Below are positions 44,701 through 56,261 of a stretch of DNA of 64,000 nt, one piece after another. The translations under genes and the position numbers were made by a program. The first letter of the stretch is position 1. Every line of letters begins with the position of its first letter. Where the stretch lies: the NCBI RefSeq assembly GCF_024679245.1, contig NC_090182.1, positions 35,735,047 through 35,799,046 on the forward strand, written 5' to 3'. The notes below the pieces were generated by a model. The model saw only the letters and a program-made list of their open reading frames with translations. It searched no databases and had not been told where the DNA came from. This DNA comes from Pseudorasbora parva (lineage: Eukaryota; Chordata; Actinopteri; Cypriniformes; Gobionidae).

Positions 44701-45900
44701 GTTGTGTTAAAGCTGCAGATCTTGGGAAAATGTATAATTCGGGAGTGACTTATTTCTGGGATGACGGACTGCTGAGACGCAGATGGAAACCTGATGCTGA
44801 TGATGCGAATTGTCAGGAGGTACAGCAGATAGTCTTGCCTGTGAGTTATCGCACGCCTGTGTTAAAACTGGCTCACGAACATATAATGTCTGGTCATTTG
44901 GGAGTGACAAAAACCTTCTATAGAGTTTCCAGATACTTCTACTGGCCTGGTATAAAGTCTACTGTGTCTGCGTTTTGCAAAGCTTGCAACACTTGCCAAC
45001 TTGCGGGAAAACCGAACCAGAGAATTCCTGTTGCTCCGCTTAACCCCATTCCTGTCATGAGTGAACCATTTGAAAGATTGGTCATTGATTGTGTTGGGCC
45101 ACTGCCTAAGACTAAGGCAGGACACCAGTATTTAGTGACTATCATGTGTGCTGCAACACGCTTTCCTGAAGCTATTCCTTTACGCAACCTGAAATCCAAA
45201 GCAGTTGTGAAAGAGTTGATTAAATTCTGTTCTACTTTTGGCTTACCAAAGATAATTCAGACGGACCGTGGCACAAACTTTACGTCGAAAATGTTTGAAC
45301 AGATTCTGAAAGGGCTTGGTATAAATCACCAGTTATCCAGTGCTTACCATCCAGAGTCACAGGGGGTGATTGAGAGATTTCACCAGACTCTAAAAACGAT
45401 GCTGCGCAGTTACTGTGTTGAGACAGGAAACGATTGGGATGAGGGCCTTCCCTTTCTTCTGTTTGCTGTGAGAGAGACGGTTTAGGAGTCTTTAGGATTT
45501 AGTCCGGCCGAGCTTGTTTTCGGTCATGTAGTGCGAGGACCGTTAAAGTTATTAAGCGACCGACTATTGGAAGAACATCCAACCCCTATGACTGTCCCTG
45601 ACTACGTGCATTCTCTCCGTCAAAAACTGCACCGTGCTTGTGAAGTGGCAGCACAACACCTTGTAACAACGCAAGATAAGATGAAAGCGTGCTATGACAA
45701 GAAGTCTGTCAAAAGATCTTTCCAGCCTGGCGACTCTGTTCTTGTTTTATTACCTATCCCTGGTTCTGTGTTCCAGGCGAAGTTTACCGGTCCCTATGTG
45801 GTAAAAAGGAAAGTGAGTGACACAAACTACATCATTAATACACCTGATCGTAGGCGGAAAAGCCGTGTGTGCCACATCAACATGTTAAAGAGGTATGTGA
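44701..45900 (+). pseudogene. Integrase of gypsy element B, upstream of RT
   Basis: The zinc finger has HEHIMSGHLGVTKT then CKACNTC. The core carries the DDE residues in LVIDCVGPLPKT (about residue 775), QTDRGTNFTS (834) and GVIERFHQTL (871). A TAG at 45483 ends the first open stretch, after the core; the same register resumes at 45486. The C-terminal GPY/F module (AKFTGPYVVKRKVSDTNYII) is at about 45778-45840 and is followed by CHINMLKRYV. Position before RT is the unusual Gmr1-type order. Confidence 0.92.
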
Positions 45901-46129
45901 TTACCCAAAGTGAAACAAGAGGTGATAAATGTACTGATGAACAACCATGTGAGATCGTAAGTGTGCCAACTCCTACTGTCGCTATGGTTGCCAGTTACGT
46001 AATGGAAGAAGATGGATTGTGTAATAGGGAGGTACAAGTTTCCTCCACATGTTTACAGAATTCTGCCATTCTAAGCAACTTGAAGAATCACCTTGCTTAT
46101 CTTAGTACAAGTGAAGCTAATGAACTGAC

Positions 46130-46760
46130 TGATGTGTTGCATGAGTTTCCTAGTCTGTTTTCAGATGTGCCTGGAAAGACTACACTATGTGTCCATGACA
46201 TTGATGTTGGAGGTGCATCTCCGATTAAACAGCATCCTTATCGAATTAATCCTCAAAAGCGTGACATAATGAAGGCTGAGGTGGAGTATATGTTGCATCA
46301 TGGATTTGCTGTGGCAAGTCAGAGTCCCTGGAGTTCACCGTGCTTACTGGTACCAAAACCTGATTCCAGCTATCGCTTCTGCACTGACTTTCGGAAAGTC
46401 AATAACATAACTAAAGCTGATTCCTTCCCGCTTCCTAGGATGGAAGATTGTGTGGATAGGGTGGGTAACGCCAAGTTTGTAACAAAGCTAGATCTCCTGA
46501 AAGGATATTGGCAAGTGCCTCTGACTCAGCATGCCTCAGAAATCTCCGCTTTTGTCACTCCAGATAACTTCTTGCAGTATAAGGTGCTAGCTTTCGGGAT
46601 GCGGAACGCTCCAGCCACATTCCAACGTTTATTGTGTAGTGTGCTATCAGATGTGGAGAACTGTGAAGTGTACTTAGATGATGTGGTTATCCATTCTGTA
46701 ACCTGGGCAGAACATCTATCCAGCCTAAAGCGGGTTCTTCAGCGCTTGGCTGATGCTTGA
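46130..46760 (+). pseudogene. Reverse transcriptase of gypsy element B
   Basis: Motifs in order: LHEFPSLFSDVPGKTTL, YRINPQKRDIMKAEVEYML, SPWSSPCLLVPKPD, RFCTDFRKVNNIT, VTKLDLLKGYWQVPL (first aspartate), AFGMRNAPATFQRLL and the active-site box EVYLDDVVIHS (about 46665-46697). All catalytic residues are present. The TGA at 46758 lies just after the polymerase domain, before the connection to RNase H. Confidence 0.93.
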
Positions 46761-47474
46761 TTAACCTTGAACCTGGCGAAGTGTGAGTTCGCAAAGGGGC
46801 GAGTTACCTATCTTGGCAAGCAAGTTGGACAGGGGATGATTAAGCCAGTTGAAGCCAAAATCACCGCAATCCTTGAGTATTCCAGTCCTACTAACAAACG
46901 TGAGTTACGACGATTCCTTGGAATGTGTGGATATTATCGTGCTTTCTGTCCTAATTTCTCCTCTGTGGTGTCACCACTAACTGATTTGTTAAGTACCACA
47001 AAAAGGTTTGTCTGGACACCTAGTTGTGAACATGCATTTAATGCAGCGAAGGATTTACTCTGTAGTACCCCTATACTTAAAGCTCCTCAATATGATGCCC
47101 CATTTCAACTGCAAACTGATGCTTCAGCTACAGGAGCTGGTGCAGTCCTCCTGCAGGAAGATGAATTTGGTGTAGAGCATCCGGTTTCATACTTCTCTAA
47201 AAAGTTCTCACGGTGTCAGCAGAACTATAGTGTTATTGAGAAGGAGGCATTGGCACTGTTGATGGCATTACAGCACTTTGAAGTGTACTTAGGTGGTAGT
47301 ATGGTTCCTATAATTGTGTACACAGATCACAATCCGTTAGTTTTCCTTGAGCGCATGTCAAACTCAAATCAGCGACTTATGCGATGGGCTCTCGCTATTA
47401 ATGAATTTACTCTTAATATTCGTTATAAAAGAGGCTCAGACAATATTGTTGCTGATGCGTTGTCTAGGTCGTAA
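46761..47474 (+). CDS. RT connection and RNase H of gypsy element B
   Basis: In the same register: LAKCEFAKGRVTYLGKQVG, LRRFLGMCGYYRAFCPNF, then RNase H with LQTDASATGAGAVLLQEDEF, SVIEKEALALLMALQHFEV, VYTDHNPLVFLERM and the end NIVADALSRS. The frame ends 56 bp before the 3' LTR. RNase H would degrade the RNA template. Active-site residues are present. Confidence 0.92.
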   Translation, partial: LTLNLAKCEFAKGRVTYLGKQVGQGMIKPVEAKITAILEYSSPTNKRELRRFLGMCGYYRAFCPNFSSVVSPLTDLLSTTKRFVWTPSCEHAFNAAKDLLCSTPILKAPQYDAPFQLQTDASATGAGAVLLQEDEFGVEHPVSYFSKKFSRCQQNYSVIEKEALALLMALQHFEVYLGGSMVPIIVYTDHNPLVFLERMSNSNQRLMRWALAINEFTLNIRYKRGSDNIVADALSRS

Positions 47475-47532
47475 GAAATTGATGGCTGTTTATTATAAAC
47501 GACTCGTTGTTTATAATCTTTAATGGTGGGGG

Positions 47533-48340
47533 TGTTACGACTTGTGACATAATTATGTGTTGAATGGTGTGATGATGAATTCTCCCCTCCCTATTGTTCT
47601 CTCTCTCTATCTCTGTGTTATGCAGCACTCCAAACGACCCGCAGCTGATCCTAATTAGCTGGAGCGTGGTGGATATAAGCAGCAGTGAGACAAGGCTCAG
47701 GAGGAGTCCCTTTTCCACTAACCCAGACGCAAAGTGGCTTTAGTTGCTATTTAGCAAATTGTGACTTGTGATGTGTGTATTGTGACTCTGTGGAGTGAAC
47801 ACAAAGATATGGCCGCTTCGACTTGGTGTGAGATCAGAAGTTGTATAACCGTGTAGGGAGGTGGGCGCCAATTAATTTGGGTTTACCCACTCCTAAGTTT
47901 TCTCCTGTTTATATTTAGTTAGGGAGAGAGGTAAGAGTATTGTTCTTTTTTTAACTTTCTTTTGATAGGGAATTTAGTTTACTTAATACCCTTTAGTAAG
48001 AGATTGTTTTGTTTGTTATTTTGGCCTTGCCCTCTCCTGATGATTTGGTTATTTAAGTCTGTTGTTTGTTTTTGTTCTTTATGTTGATATTGGATTTATG
48101 TTAACCCCTTTAATAAAACACTGGTTAACTAGATTCTTGTTCTAATCTTTTGTATGAGTGGTAGTAAAAAGCTTGGGGAACCTTTTTACAAGAAACCTCA
48201 AGTGTAATAAGAGGAAAAGATCTGGGATAGTGGACGAGGAGACTCCTCAACGTTTATTTATTTATTCAATTATTTGTAATTTCTAATAATTCTTTTGTTA
48301 CTCCCTCCATAAACCCTTAGACGAAGGCTGGGACGTAACA
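47533..48340 (+). repeat. 3' LTR of gypsy element B
   Basis: 808 bp, preceded by TAATGGTGGGGG as a weak polypurine tract and followed by the TSD GAAC at 48341-48344. It differs from the 5' LTR at an A for G near 47549 and a T for A near 47614; I saw no other change. Confidence 0.96.
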
Positions 48341-48344
48341 GAAC

Positions 48345-48515
48345 TCTGATGACAAGATAAACTTTATCCAATAGAAAACGTGTTTATGGTTGATTGCAAA
48401 CACGTGCCAATCACGCTCAGCGGCTTGTTTGGAAAACCTGGTGAATGTTTGTAAATATGCAGAGGTGAAAGCCAGAACACAGACTACATTTTCTTTTTGA
48501 CCTCACATTCACAAG
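48345..48515 (+). promoter_or_regulatory. 5' flank of the piggyBac gene with CCAAT motifs
   Basis: CCAAT occurs at 48369 and 48408, about 150 and 110 bp before the start codon. There is no clear TATA box. A promoter role is only a suggestion; no piggyBac terminal repeat is visible here. Confidence 0.3.
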
Positions 48516-50933
48516 ATGGATCCACGATGGCCTAAAAGGCATTATACACTATTAGAAGTTGTTGAGGAACTTTGCAAAAGTGACGATGATGAAGAAAATC
48601 ATCCATCAAGCGATGATGAGCCAGACATGCTTCAGCCTGAAGAAATTTCTGATTCAGCCCTAGATTGGTGAGTTTACGAGTTTACTTTTCTCGTCCCTTT
48701 ACTAATTTGCCTGGTCTATGTGCAAATGTGCCATAATTACGTGATAATTATATTTTTAGATATATGATGTATTGTATTATGCATTACATGTATTATGTTT
48801 TATATTAGTTTTATACTATATACAATTTGTTCTATATTGTGTGTACAATACTAGTTTTTTTTAACTGTGTTCAGGATGTACTACATTGTTGTATATTAGT
48901 TTTATACTATAATTCAGCTCAGACTATTTTGTTGCGATAGGTATTCAGATGATGAGGATGAGGACAGACCTCAACCCTCAACCTCTTCAGCACCAGCATC
49001 ATCTACTTCAGCTGCAACTTTCAGTGGATTCAGAGATGAAGGCAGAGGGAGAGGCAGAACTGCAAAGAAAAGCAGAGGGAGGGGGGGAGTTAGAGAAAGA
49101 GGTAGAGAAAATGTGACCAAGAGAGGGAGAAGACGGAGAGAAAAAGAAAGAGGAAGAATGAGAGAAAGAGGGAGAGGAAGAGAGCCAAGCAGAGGGACAC
49201 AGTCCCTACCACAGTCCCGACAGTCACAATCAGTTGTTATCAACTCAGAAGGATGGCACACCTCAGATGAACCAGACATTCCGCCACCTGTGACAGTGTT
49301 TCGACCAGCTAGAACTCCAGGGCCTCAGCTGATACCTATGGCGTCATACAGTCCTCTAGAACTCTTTCAGCTGTATCTTTCATCCTCAGTATGCCAGACA
49401 ATTATTCAGAATTCTAATGCCTATGCAGCAAAAAATCAAGACGCTACAAGAAAGCCATGGCAAGTCACGTCCATAAAGGAGCTATACTCCTCTGTCGGTA
49501 GTAATTTACATGGGTCTGGTAAAAGTTCCTGCTCTGACAGATTACTGGAATGGTTCCAGGCTCTTTAGAATAGGCTTTCCAGCAAGTGTAATTTCAGGCA
49601 GAAAATTTCAAGCAATATCGTCGGCACTGCATCCTAGTGATCCAAAAGAGGATGCTGAGAACATGAAAAAAAAGGAACCCCAGCCTATGATCGCCTTGGC
49701 AAAGTGAAGCCGGTCTATCAGCACACACGTGATACCTGCAAGACCTTCTTCCATCCTCATCAGAACATTGCAGTAGACGAACGGATGGTGGCATCAAAGG
49801 CGAGGATTGGGCTAAAACAATACATGAAGGAGAAGCCAACAAAATGGGGCTACAAACTTTTATTTTAGCTGATTCCACATATGGCTACACATGGGATTTT
49901 TTTATCTATGAGGGCAAATCCCCTGTGCCACGAGCAGAACCAAATAAAGGACTTAGCTATGAGTCGGTGATGGCACTGGTGAATGAGAAAATGTTAGGAA
50001 CAGGTTACAAGCTGTATGTGGACAATTTCTACACCAGCCCATCACTGTTCCGAGACCTCCTCCAGAAGGGCATCTGGGCCTGTGGTAATATTCGCAGCAA
50101 CTGGGTGGGCTTCCCAAAAACCACTGACAACAGACTGCCCCGAAATGCTCCCTGCGGGAGTATGAGATGGATTCGGGATGACAAACTACTCTTTGTTGAA
50201 TGGATGGAAACCAGGGAGGTGCTCATGTGCTCCTCCTTCCATTCAGCAAATGGAGACCGTACGGTACAGAAGAGGATGAGGATGAGAAGTGGGGAATGGA
50301 CAGAGATGACTGTTCCTATACCTACTGCAGTGGCTAACTACAACAAGTGAGTTGAATTTATTCAGTGATGTTGAATAAAAAATTGTGTATATATTTTTAT
50401 ATTTTATTTATTTGGTTATATTTTACTTTAGATTTGAAACATCTTATTATTTTCCGCACAGTAGCATGGGAGGAGTTGATCATTACGATGCCCTCATTGG
50501 CTATTACACCGTATTGCGAAAGACCAGGAAGTGGTACCGTGCCCTATTTTACCACTTTATTGACACTGCTGTGGTGAATGCCTTCATCATCCATCAGCAG
50601 ATCGCAGTTGCACGGAACCAAAAACCCAAAACCCAAAGGGAGTTCCGTGAAGCCCTGGTTCAGGAGCTTGCTGATTGGAATGACCCTGCTACTTCTGCCC
50701 CGCCTGGCCCTTCTGCCCCTACTGCTACTTCTACCCCTACTGCTACTTCTGCACCTTCGGGCCATGCATGGCACAGGCCCAAATACATCACCGCAATTGG
50801 CGACGATTCGAGACGGAGATGCAGAGTGTGCCACCAAAAAACACTTGTTATCTGCCAGGCATGCAACGCATACCTGTGTTTCCAGGCAACTAGAGACTGC
50901 TTCAATGACTGGCATGACGAGCACAATATGTAA
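48516..50933 (+). pseudogene. piggyBac (PGBD4-like) transposase gene, three exons
   Basis: Exon 1 is 48516-48667, exon 2 48941-50346, exon 3 50462-50933, with GTGAGT donors and GATAG and CACAG acceptors that keep the phase. The N-terminus is acidic; an Arg/Gly-rich tract follows at 49023-49190. The core has the catalytic aspartates in NIAVDERMV (49776), [10 protein letters not shown] (49870) and YVDNFYTS (50021). Exon 3 starts with SMGGVDHYDALIGYYTVLRK and ends in a cysteine-rich finger (CRVCHQK, CQACNAYLC, CFNDWH) that binds terminal repeats in piggyBac. Two frameshifts break exon 2: one near 49497 and one in an A8 run near 49670. Both could be real or assembly errors. Terminal repeats were not found. 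Confidence 0.9.
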
Positions 50934-52058
50934 TTTAGGAGTAGGTTGTTAAAAGTTACGAAAAGTTGTGAAAAGTTTGTAAATAGTTGAAGTTTGAGTT
51001 TGTATATTATACATTTTTATATATATTTAATTTTTATTTTATTGTTCTATTTTTTCTTATAAGTTCCATTTGTCTTATGTTGAAAATGTATAAACACATG
51101 TAAATAGTTAGAAAGAAAAAAAAAGTAAAAAAACATCAACAAAAAAAACAGTCTCAGTGTATTTTGTTGTTTTCAGATGTCAGTTCAAGTAACTAAATGA
51201 TGAGAAGGTCACAAAAGGAGCTTTGGTGACTCCTAGTGGCATTTTGTCTTGTAGCAGCAAAAAGTCTCACAGAAACATAATTTTTTAAGATATCAAGATG
51301 AAAATTGAAACACAACTTGATTAGACTTATGGGTTTTAATTTTTAGCATTTTTAGGCTGAATCACATATTTTTTAAAAATATAAATTTATTAGGATAAAA
51401 CAAATATTTTATTACATTTTCATAACAATAAACTTCAATAACTTTTAAACAAAAATATTTTTTTGAATTACTCCAAAACAGCAATAGTCTCCCAAGTGTC
51501 TTCTTTCAAATGAGACCAACCAAATGATTATGTTTATATTCCAAAGTGTTCATAAATTACAGCTGTTTAAATTTGTATAGTGCATTTTCACATGTATCCC
51601 CAAAAAGGGGGGCAAGAAAATTCTATTTGGCTGCACAATCTGGAGAAAACAGTGATGGTATCTGCTTATTTTCATTTATCATATAGGAACAATGATGGCA
51701 TATCAATATTATAGTTTATAGAATTAAATGAGACCTAATTAATACATTTTATTTGTATATTTAGTTGAATAACTTAGTAATTTTACATAATTTTACATAA
51801 TTTTAGTGTTATAGTTTTAGTGTCCCCAACTGAGCAAGCCAAGCCAAAGGCGAAAGTGGCAAGGAACCAAAACTTCATCAGGGAATGATGGAAAAAATAA
51901 ACCTTGGCAGAAACCAGACTCAGTCAGGGTGCCAGTTCTCCTCTGACCTATTAACACACAGTGTATGATTATTATTCTGGCAACCTTAAAGGTCAGAATC
52001 CATATTAGATTGGAATATTCAATATTTCTGGGTATCATGCAAGAGACGGGTTTAAATA

Positions 52059-52100
<42 letters not shown>

Positions 52101-52639
52101 GCGTAAGAACATAATTAAGTGCAAATGCATTTGGTAAAAAGCTTTTCCAGATGGGGCTGATAACGGGCTATTTAATGGCTGCGTTGTGGAGGAAGATCAG
52201 ATTTTATTTTTTAAATTGCATTATTAACGTGTGTTCATGTTGCTCAAAAACGTTTAGCAAGTTACGGAGAAACTGACAGCTAGGCAACAGACGAGACATA
52301 TCCTGAGTGGCAGTGTCACTACATGCATTCTAGCAGCATGGTTCTGCACGGTTGACTAATTCCAGCCCGAGAACAGTTTGTAATCATGCCAGGTACCATA
52401 ACAGGCTCATGTGGAAATACAACTGGAACCGTAATTACCATTCAAATGCTCGGCCTGATAGTGGAAAAGTGGCTTTTGTGAGCAGTACAGTGGTGTAATG
52501 GCTATTTACATTAAAATCTTTCATAACAGACATTGCTTCCCAAAAAATACAAAATAAAATAAAAAAAACCCTTTCAACTTGATAAACAGATAATTTGTCT
52601 GAAAAACACAATTTTCAAACAAACTTTTACATTACTGTG
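50934..52639. other. No gene; AT-rich piggyBac downstream flank and repeats
   Basis: AT-rich DNA after the transposase. At about 51825-51950, CTGAGCAAGCC, AGGCGAAAGTGGCAAGGAA and further blocks resemble a repeat common in fish genomes, possibly SINE- or UTR-derived. TA microsatellite at 52063-52099. No clear right end of the piggyBac element was found. Confidence 0.4.
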
Positions 52640-53500
52640 CAGTAAGGAGTAGCAAGGCCCGGGGGTGTCGCACACTACTATTGAGAATGTGGGTACCGCT
52701 GGACTCCGGAGAGCCAGAGGCAGGACAGAAACCAATATATATTTTCCCCACAATCCTCTTCTGGGAGAGGGACAGGTGCAGACACCCGCCTCCCTGAGAG
52801 CAGATCCCCCACTGGGCTACCCGTTACAGGGCCCTTGCCCTTGCCCTTGCACTTGCCAGCGGACTTAGCAGGACCCTGGACGAGTTGGGCGCCTCCCTTG
52901 TGCTCGGTGACAAGCTGGGGGAGGCACTGTGCCCTACGACTGGGTGGAGGCAGCAGCTGGTCGTCGGAGCAGGATGCTTTTTATGTATTTTATTTTTTAA
53001 GTCTTCACTGGTTACTGGGCCATCAAGAACTGCTGGGCGAAGTTCTCAATGGTGTTGCCGAAGAGGCCAGCCTGACAGACGGGCGTTGAGAAACCAAATT
53101 GTGTCGGGCTCACACATATCTGCCAGGTTTAGCCCCATGTGACATTCCTGGACCACTAGTGTGAACATTGCCTGAACCAGGGAGCATGCGGTGACTTTCG
53201 TTGCACGGAGAGTGAGGTCCAACACCGCACAAATATTGCATATTGCCCCTCTCCCAGATGCAGCAACTGACAGCTGTCCTCTGCCAGAGCCCGAAAAGGA
53301 AATGCTAGGTTCTCTTTTTTTTTGAGGACCAGCAATCTCATCTTTAAGCTACCAGGAGGCATGTGAGACAGTAAACAATGCTGGTCATGTTCTCTTGAGA
53401 GAACCTGCACCACCCACGGACCCAGTCTCAGCATGCTTGTGATGCGATAGAGGAGTGTTGGCCCGAGGGGACGTACCTGGCGGGGAAGCCTCACTGTAAT
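52640..53500 (-). pseudogene. DIRS-like ORF1 (gag-like) remnant
   Basis: Minus-strand conceptual translation in broken frames gives SLVQAMFTLVVQECHMGLNL at about 53240-53140 and QAGLFGNTIENFAQQFLMAQ at about 53070-53015, then a basic, proline-rich tail. I recognise these blocks from the first ORF of zebrafish DIRS1-type elements. The frame is shifted and contains stops. It is not connected to the DIRS element at 36135, which is on the other strand. Confidence 0.5.
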
Positions 53501-56253
53501 CCTCAGGTCACCAAGGCTTATTAGCCGAAGTAGCCCTTTTCTTTTACACCAACTAGTTCTACTAGTTCGGGGAATAGGACATTTTACAACACAGTAGGCT
53601 ACAGTTAGGGGGATATGACTTAAATCTTGAGATTACATTTTGCCCATATACCTATCCAAGTCCTTCATCACAGACAGAAATCAACATCAGTATATATAGC
53701 CTAATAAGTAATAAGAACAGCCTACTTATTGTAATTGGCCACACCACAAGGTGTCACTGTGGCCTTAACGCTTTTTCATTGCCTACTCTGAGCTTGATTG
53801 CTATGTCTGAGGTAAACCCCGCCCTCCTCATTACGCTAAAAACAAATAAATGTAGGAAGAAATAATTGTATAAATAAATGCTGAAATTGATAAATGTATA
53901 AATACATATAGACATTAATGAATGTATAAATAAATAAAATAATTAATAAATAACAATGGAAAAAAACAAATATGGAAATAAATGTATAAATAATTACTTA
54001 TTTTTGTTTTTTGCTTTCTATGTGTATTAATTAATTATTTAACTATGTACATAATTTATTTATATTTCCTTGTATAAATTAATTTGTATATTTATTTATT
54101 TATGTATTTATTTATTTTTAATATTGGCAGCTTTGGAATTCTGTACTGCTGATTTCCCACATGCCTTTATGAATAAAAAAACAAACATAATGGGCATGTT
54201 TGCATCTTTATTTCATCCAGAGAGCATGCTCCTACACAAGGCAGGAACAGCAATAACCAGAGGATAATCATGGACATTAGAAACATCTGCCCTCTAATTC
54301 TATGTCAAGACCCCTGCTCACCCCGAACAGGGTGAGAACCGCTAAATCAGGGGTCGGCAACCTTTTCGTCATGAAGTGCCATTTTAACTTTCTGCGTTAA
54401 CCCCCAGTACTCTTGTTGAATATATCAGAAAGTTGTATCATTGACTATGTTCAGTGGAACAAGCTGTAAGCTCTCAGTCAGTAACTTCTGTGCATGTGAT
54501 GCGCAGTAATCACGCTAATGACTGAATATATCTATAAACCACAAGCTTATAATGACAACAGATAAACTGAGGTTACTTTGATGCAGAGCGAGTCAAATAT
54601 TGAGATGGGCAGTTATCGAAAACCAGACAGCACAACGTTTTTGAACAGACTGAACCACGATACACTGTCGTTCTGAAGCAGAGCATGAGGACTGCATAAA
54701 TGTCTCACTTGTTTTTTTTTCATCCATGAGCAGATTGCAATAAAAGCCTCTTCCTTTTAGGGTGAATTAGTGGATAATGGTGCCAGTTGGAGGTCTGTGA
54801 CAGCCCTTTTAGTAGATGTTTATAAAATGTGTCAAATCTTGAAGGGTGGGCAGGTGGAACATTCAAGTGAATTAGACGGTGGAGCCAGACGAAAGGCCAC
54901 AAAATACAAATGAGGCAGTGACTTGGAAGGAGCAGAAATGCGAAAGTGAGAAAAAGGAAGAAGGAGCGCTGTCCCAGAATGCAGCTCTTTTGGCCGTTAC
55001 ACTGGAAGCTCACTGCAGGCATATTTTTAATTGCCAGCCTGTGCCACATGAAAGCAGGGTTTCTGATGGCCACCTACATTGATGTGAGAAGGAACAAAGA
55101 GGAGGTAAAAAGAGCTGTTGTTGTTCTCTTTGTGCCACAACATATTTGGTCACCAGCAAATATTGTATTTATACTTACCAGGCTTCGTACCTAGCCAGCC
55201 AGCCATTGTTGGTCTTTTTAACAGGCCATCCCCTACATAATATTCCTGGTTTGCTATTACCCTTTTTGCATGGAGCATAAATATTTCAAGGACCAGAAAA
55301 TTCAAAACCAAGACTCTGATATGTGCATTACTCTCTTGCCAGTGTTTGTGTTTCCTTCAATTCCGAGTCACTTTTATCCAGGCGTGAGAACACATGGGAT
55401 GGTTAATGGCAATGGCTCAAGAAGCTTCACAAATTGCACAGGGGGGAGTAGCTGGAGCCTAAAGATGCGTTTGATGCCAAGAAACCATCTGACAGGAGTC
55501 CATAAGCTTTATAGCTGCTAAACCACACTGGAACGCAGTTTACGAGCACACCGACTGAATGCTCCGTCAAAATAACATCGATTTGCTGGGATAGCATGGC
55601 AAGAGTCAAGACACGCCATCAAAGAAGAGAAGCGGTATAACTGTAAGAGGGAGGGGGAAGTTAATTTGTTTAAATATTATGGGGCATATTAATTAAAAAA
55701 TAAAGAAATAAAATAATAATGTGCTTGCATAAATCATTTAGAATAAAAAGCAATACTCCATGAAAAACAAGAACAAGAAACAGAGGAGGTTTTCATAACT
55801 TGCAGATCTTAAGGTACTCAGCCAAATTTCACGGCTGTGGGTGGACTGCAATCAGTCATGGGCATATACTTAGACAGCGGCCAGATGGAAGCGAGATGCA
55901 TCGGCATGCAGGATGTAGTTATGTGCTCCTCATAAAGAAGCGTTTAATAAACTAATAAAAGCCTCAAAGGGCTTTATGAGAAAACAGACGAGAGCCTGAG
56001 GTGCCACCCTTAACCTTCACCAGAGGTTGGAGTAAATAAATCAGTCATTATGAGTTCTACAGGGTTTGATAACCATGTGGGACCTCATCTCAGTACATGT
56101 GCTGTAAAATTCAATGAATCATGACCTTTGTTTGGAAAAAACTTAATGTGATGGTTTACCGCTGCCCACTAACTGTAGGGGCTGCTGCACATCCCTGTTC
56201 ATGTCCCAAGGGCCACCCTGGTTAACATTGTTCAGTTAACCCGCTGTTGGTGT
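53501..56253. other. No gene; low-complexity AAAT at 53840-54120
   Basis: The 53840-54120 stretch is AAATAAATGTAT-like low-complexity DNA. At 54348 CAGGGGTCGGCAACCTTTT looks like one end of a hAT (Charlie-type) element, but its partner end is absent. Frames at 54720-55520 show no family features or splice structure I can support. Confidence 0.4.
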
Positions 56254-56261
56254 ATGTAATT

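Larger units (their letters stand above)
42759..47474 (+). mobile_element. Gypsy element B (Gmr1-like) gag-pol reading frame
   Basis: A single register of 1,571 codons spans the whole internal region, broken only by a TAG at 45483-45485 and a TGA at 46758-46760. The domain order is gag, protease, integrase, reverse transcriptase, RNase H. In ordinary Ty3/gypsy elements the integrase comes last; integrase before RT is the mark of the Gmr1 group first described from cod. Both stops lie inside pol and look like simple inactivating point changes rather than programmed signals. No frameshift was seen. Confidence 0.93.

Noticed and set aside
45483..46760. Programmed readthrough at the TAG and TGA in gypsy B
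   Set aside because: Both stops are inside pol, after the integrase core and after RT, not at a gag-pol boundary; point mutations are the simpler reading.
49023..49200. RG-rich tract as a separate RNA-binding gene
   Set aside because: It lies in frame between the acidic N-terminus and the piggyBac core and is part of exon 2.
50544..50926. Minus-strand frames opposite piggyBac exon 3
   Set aside because: Low-complexity shadow of the Pro/Ala/Thr-rich linker in the real gene.
54720..55521. Possible host gene from several overlapping short frames
   Set aside because: No family motif, no consistent splice structure and no frame longer than chance.
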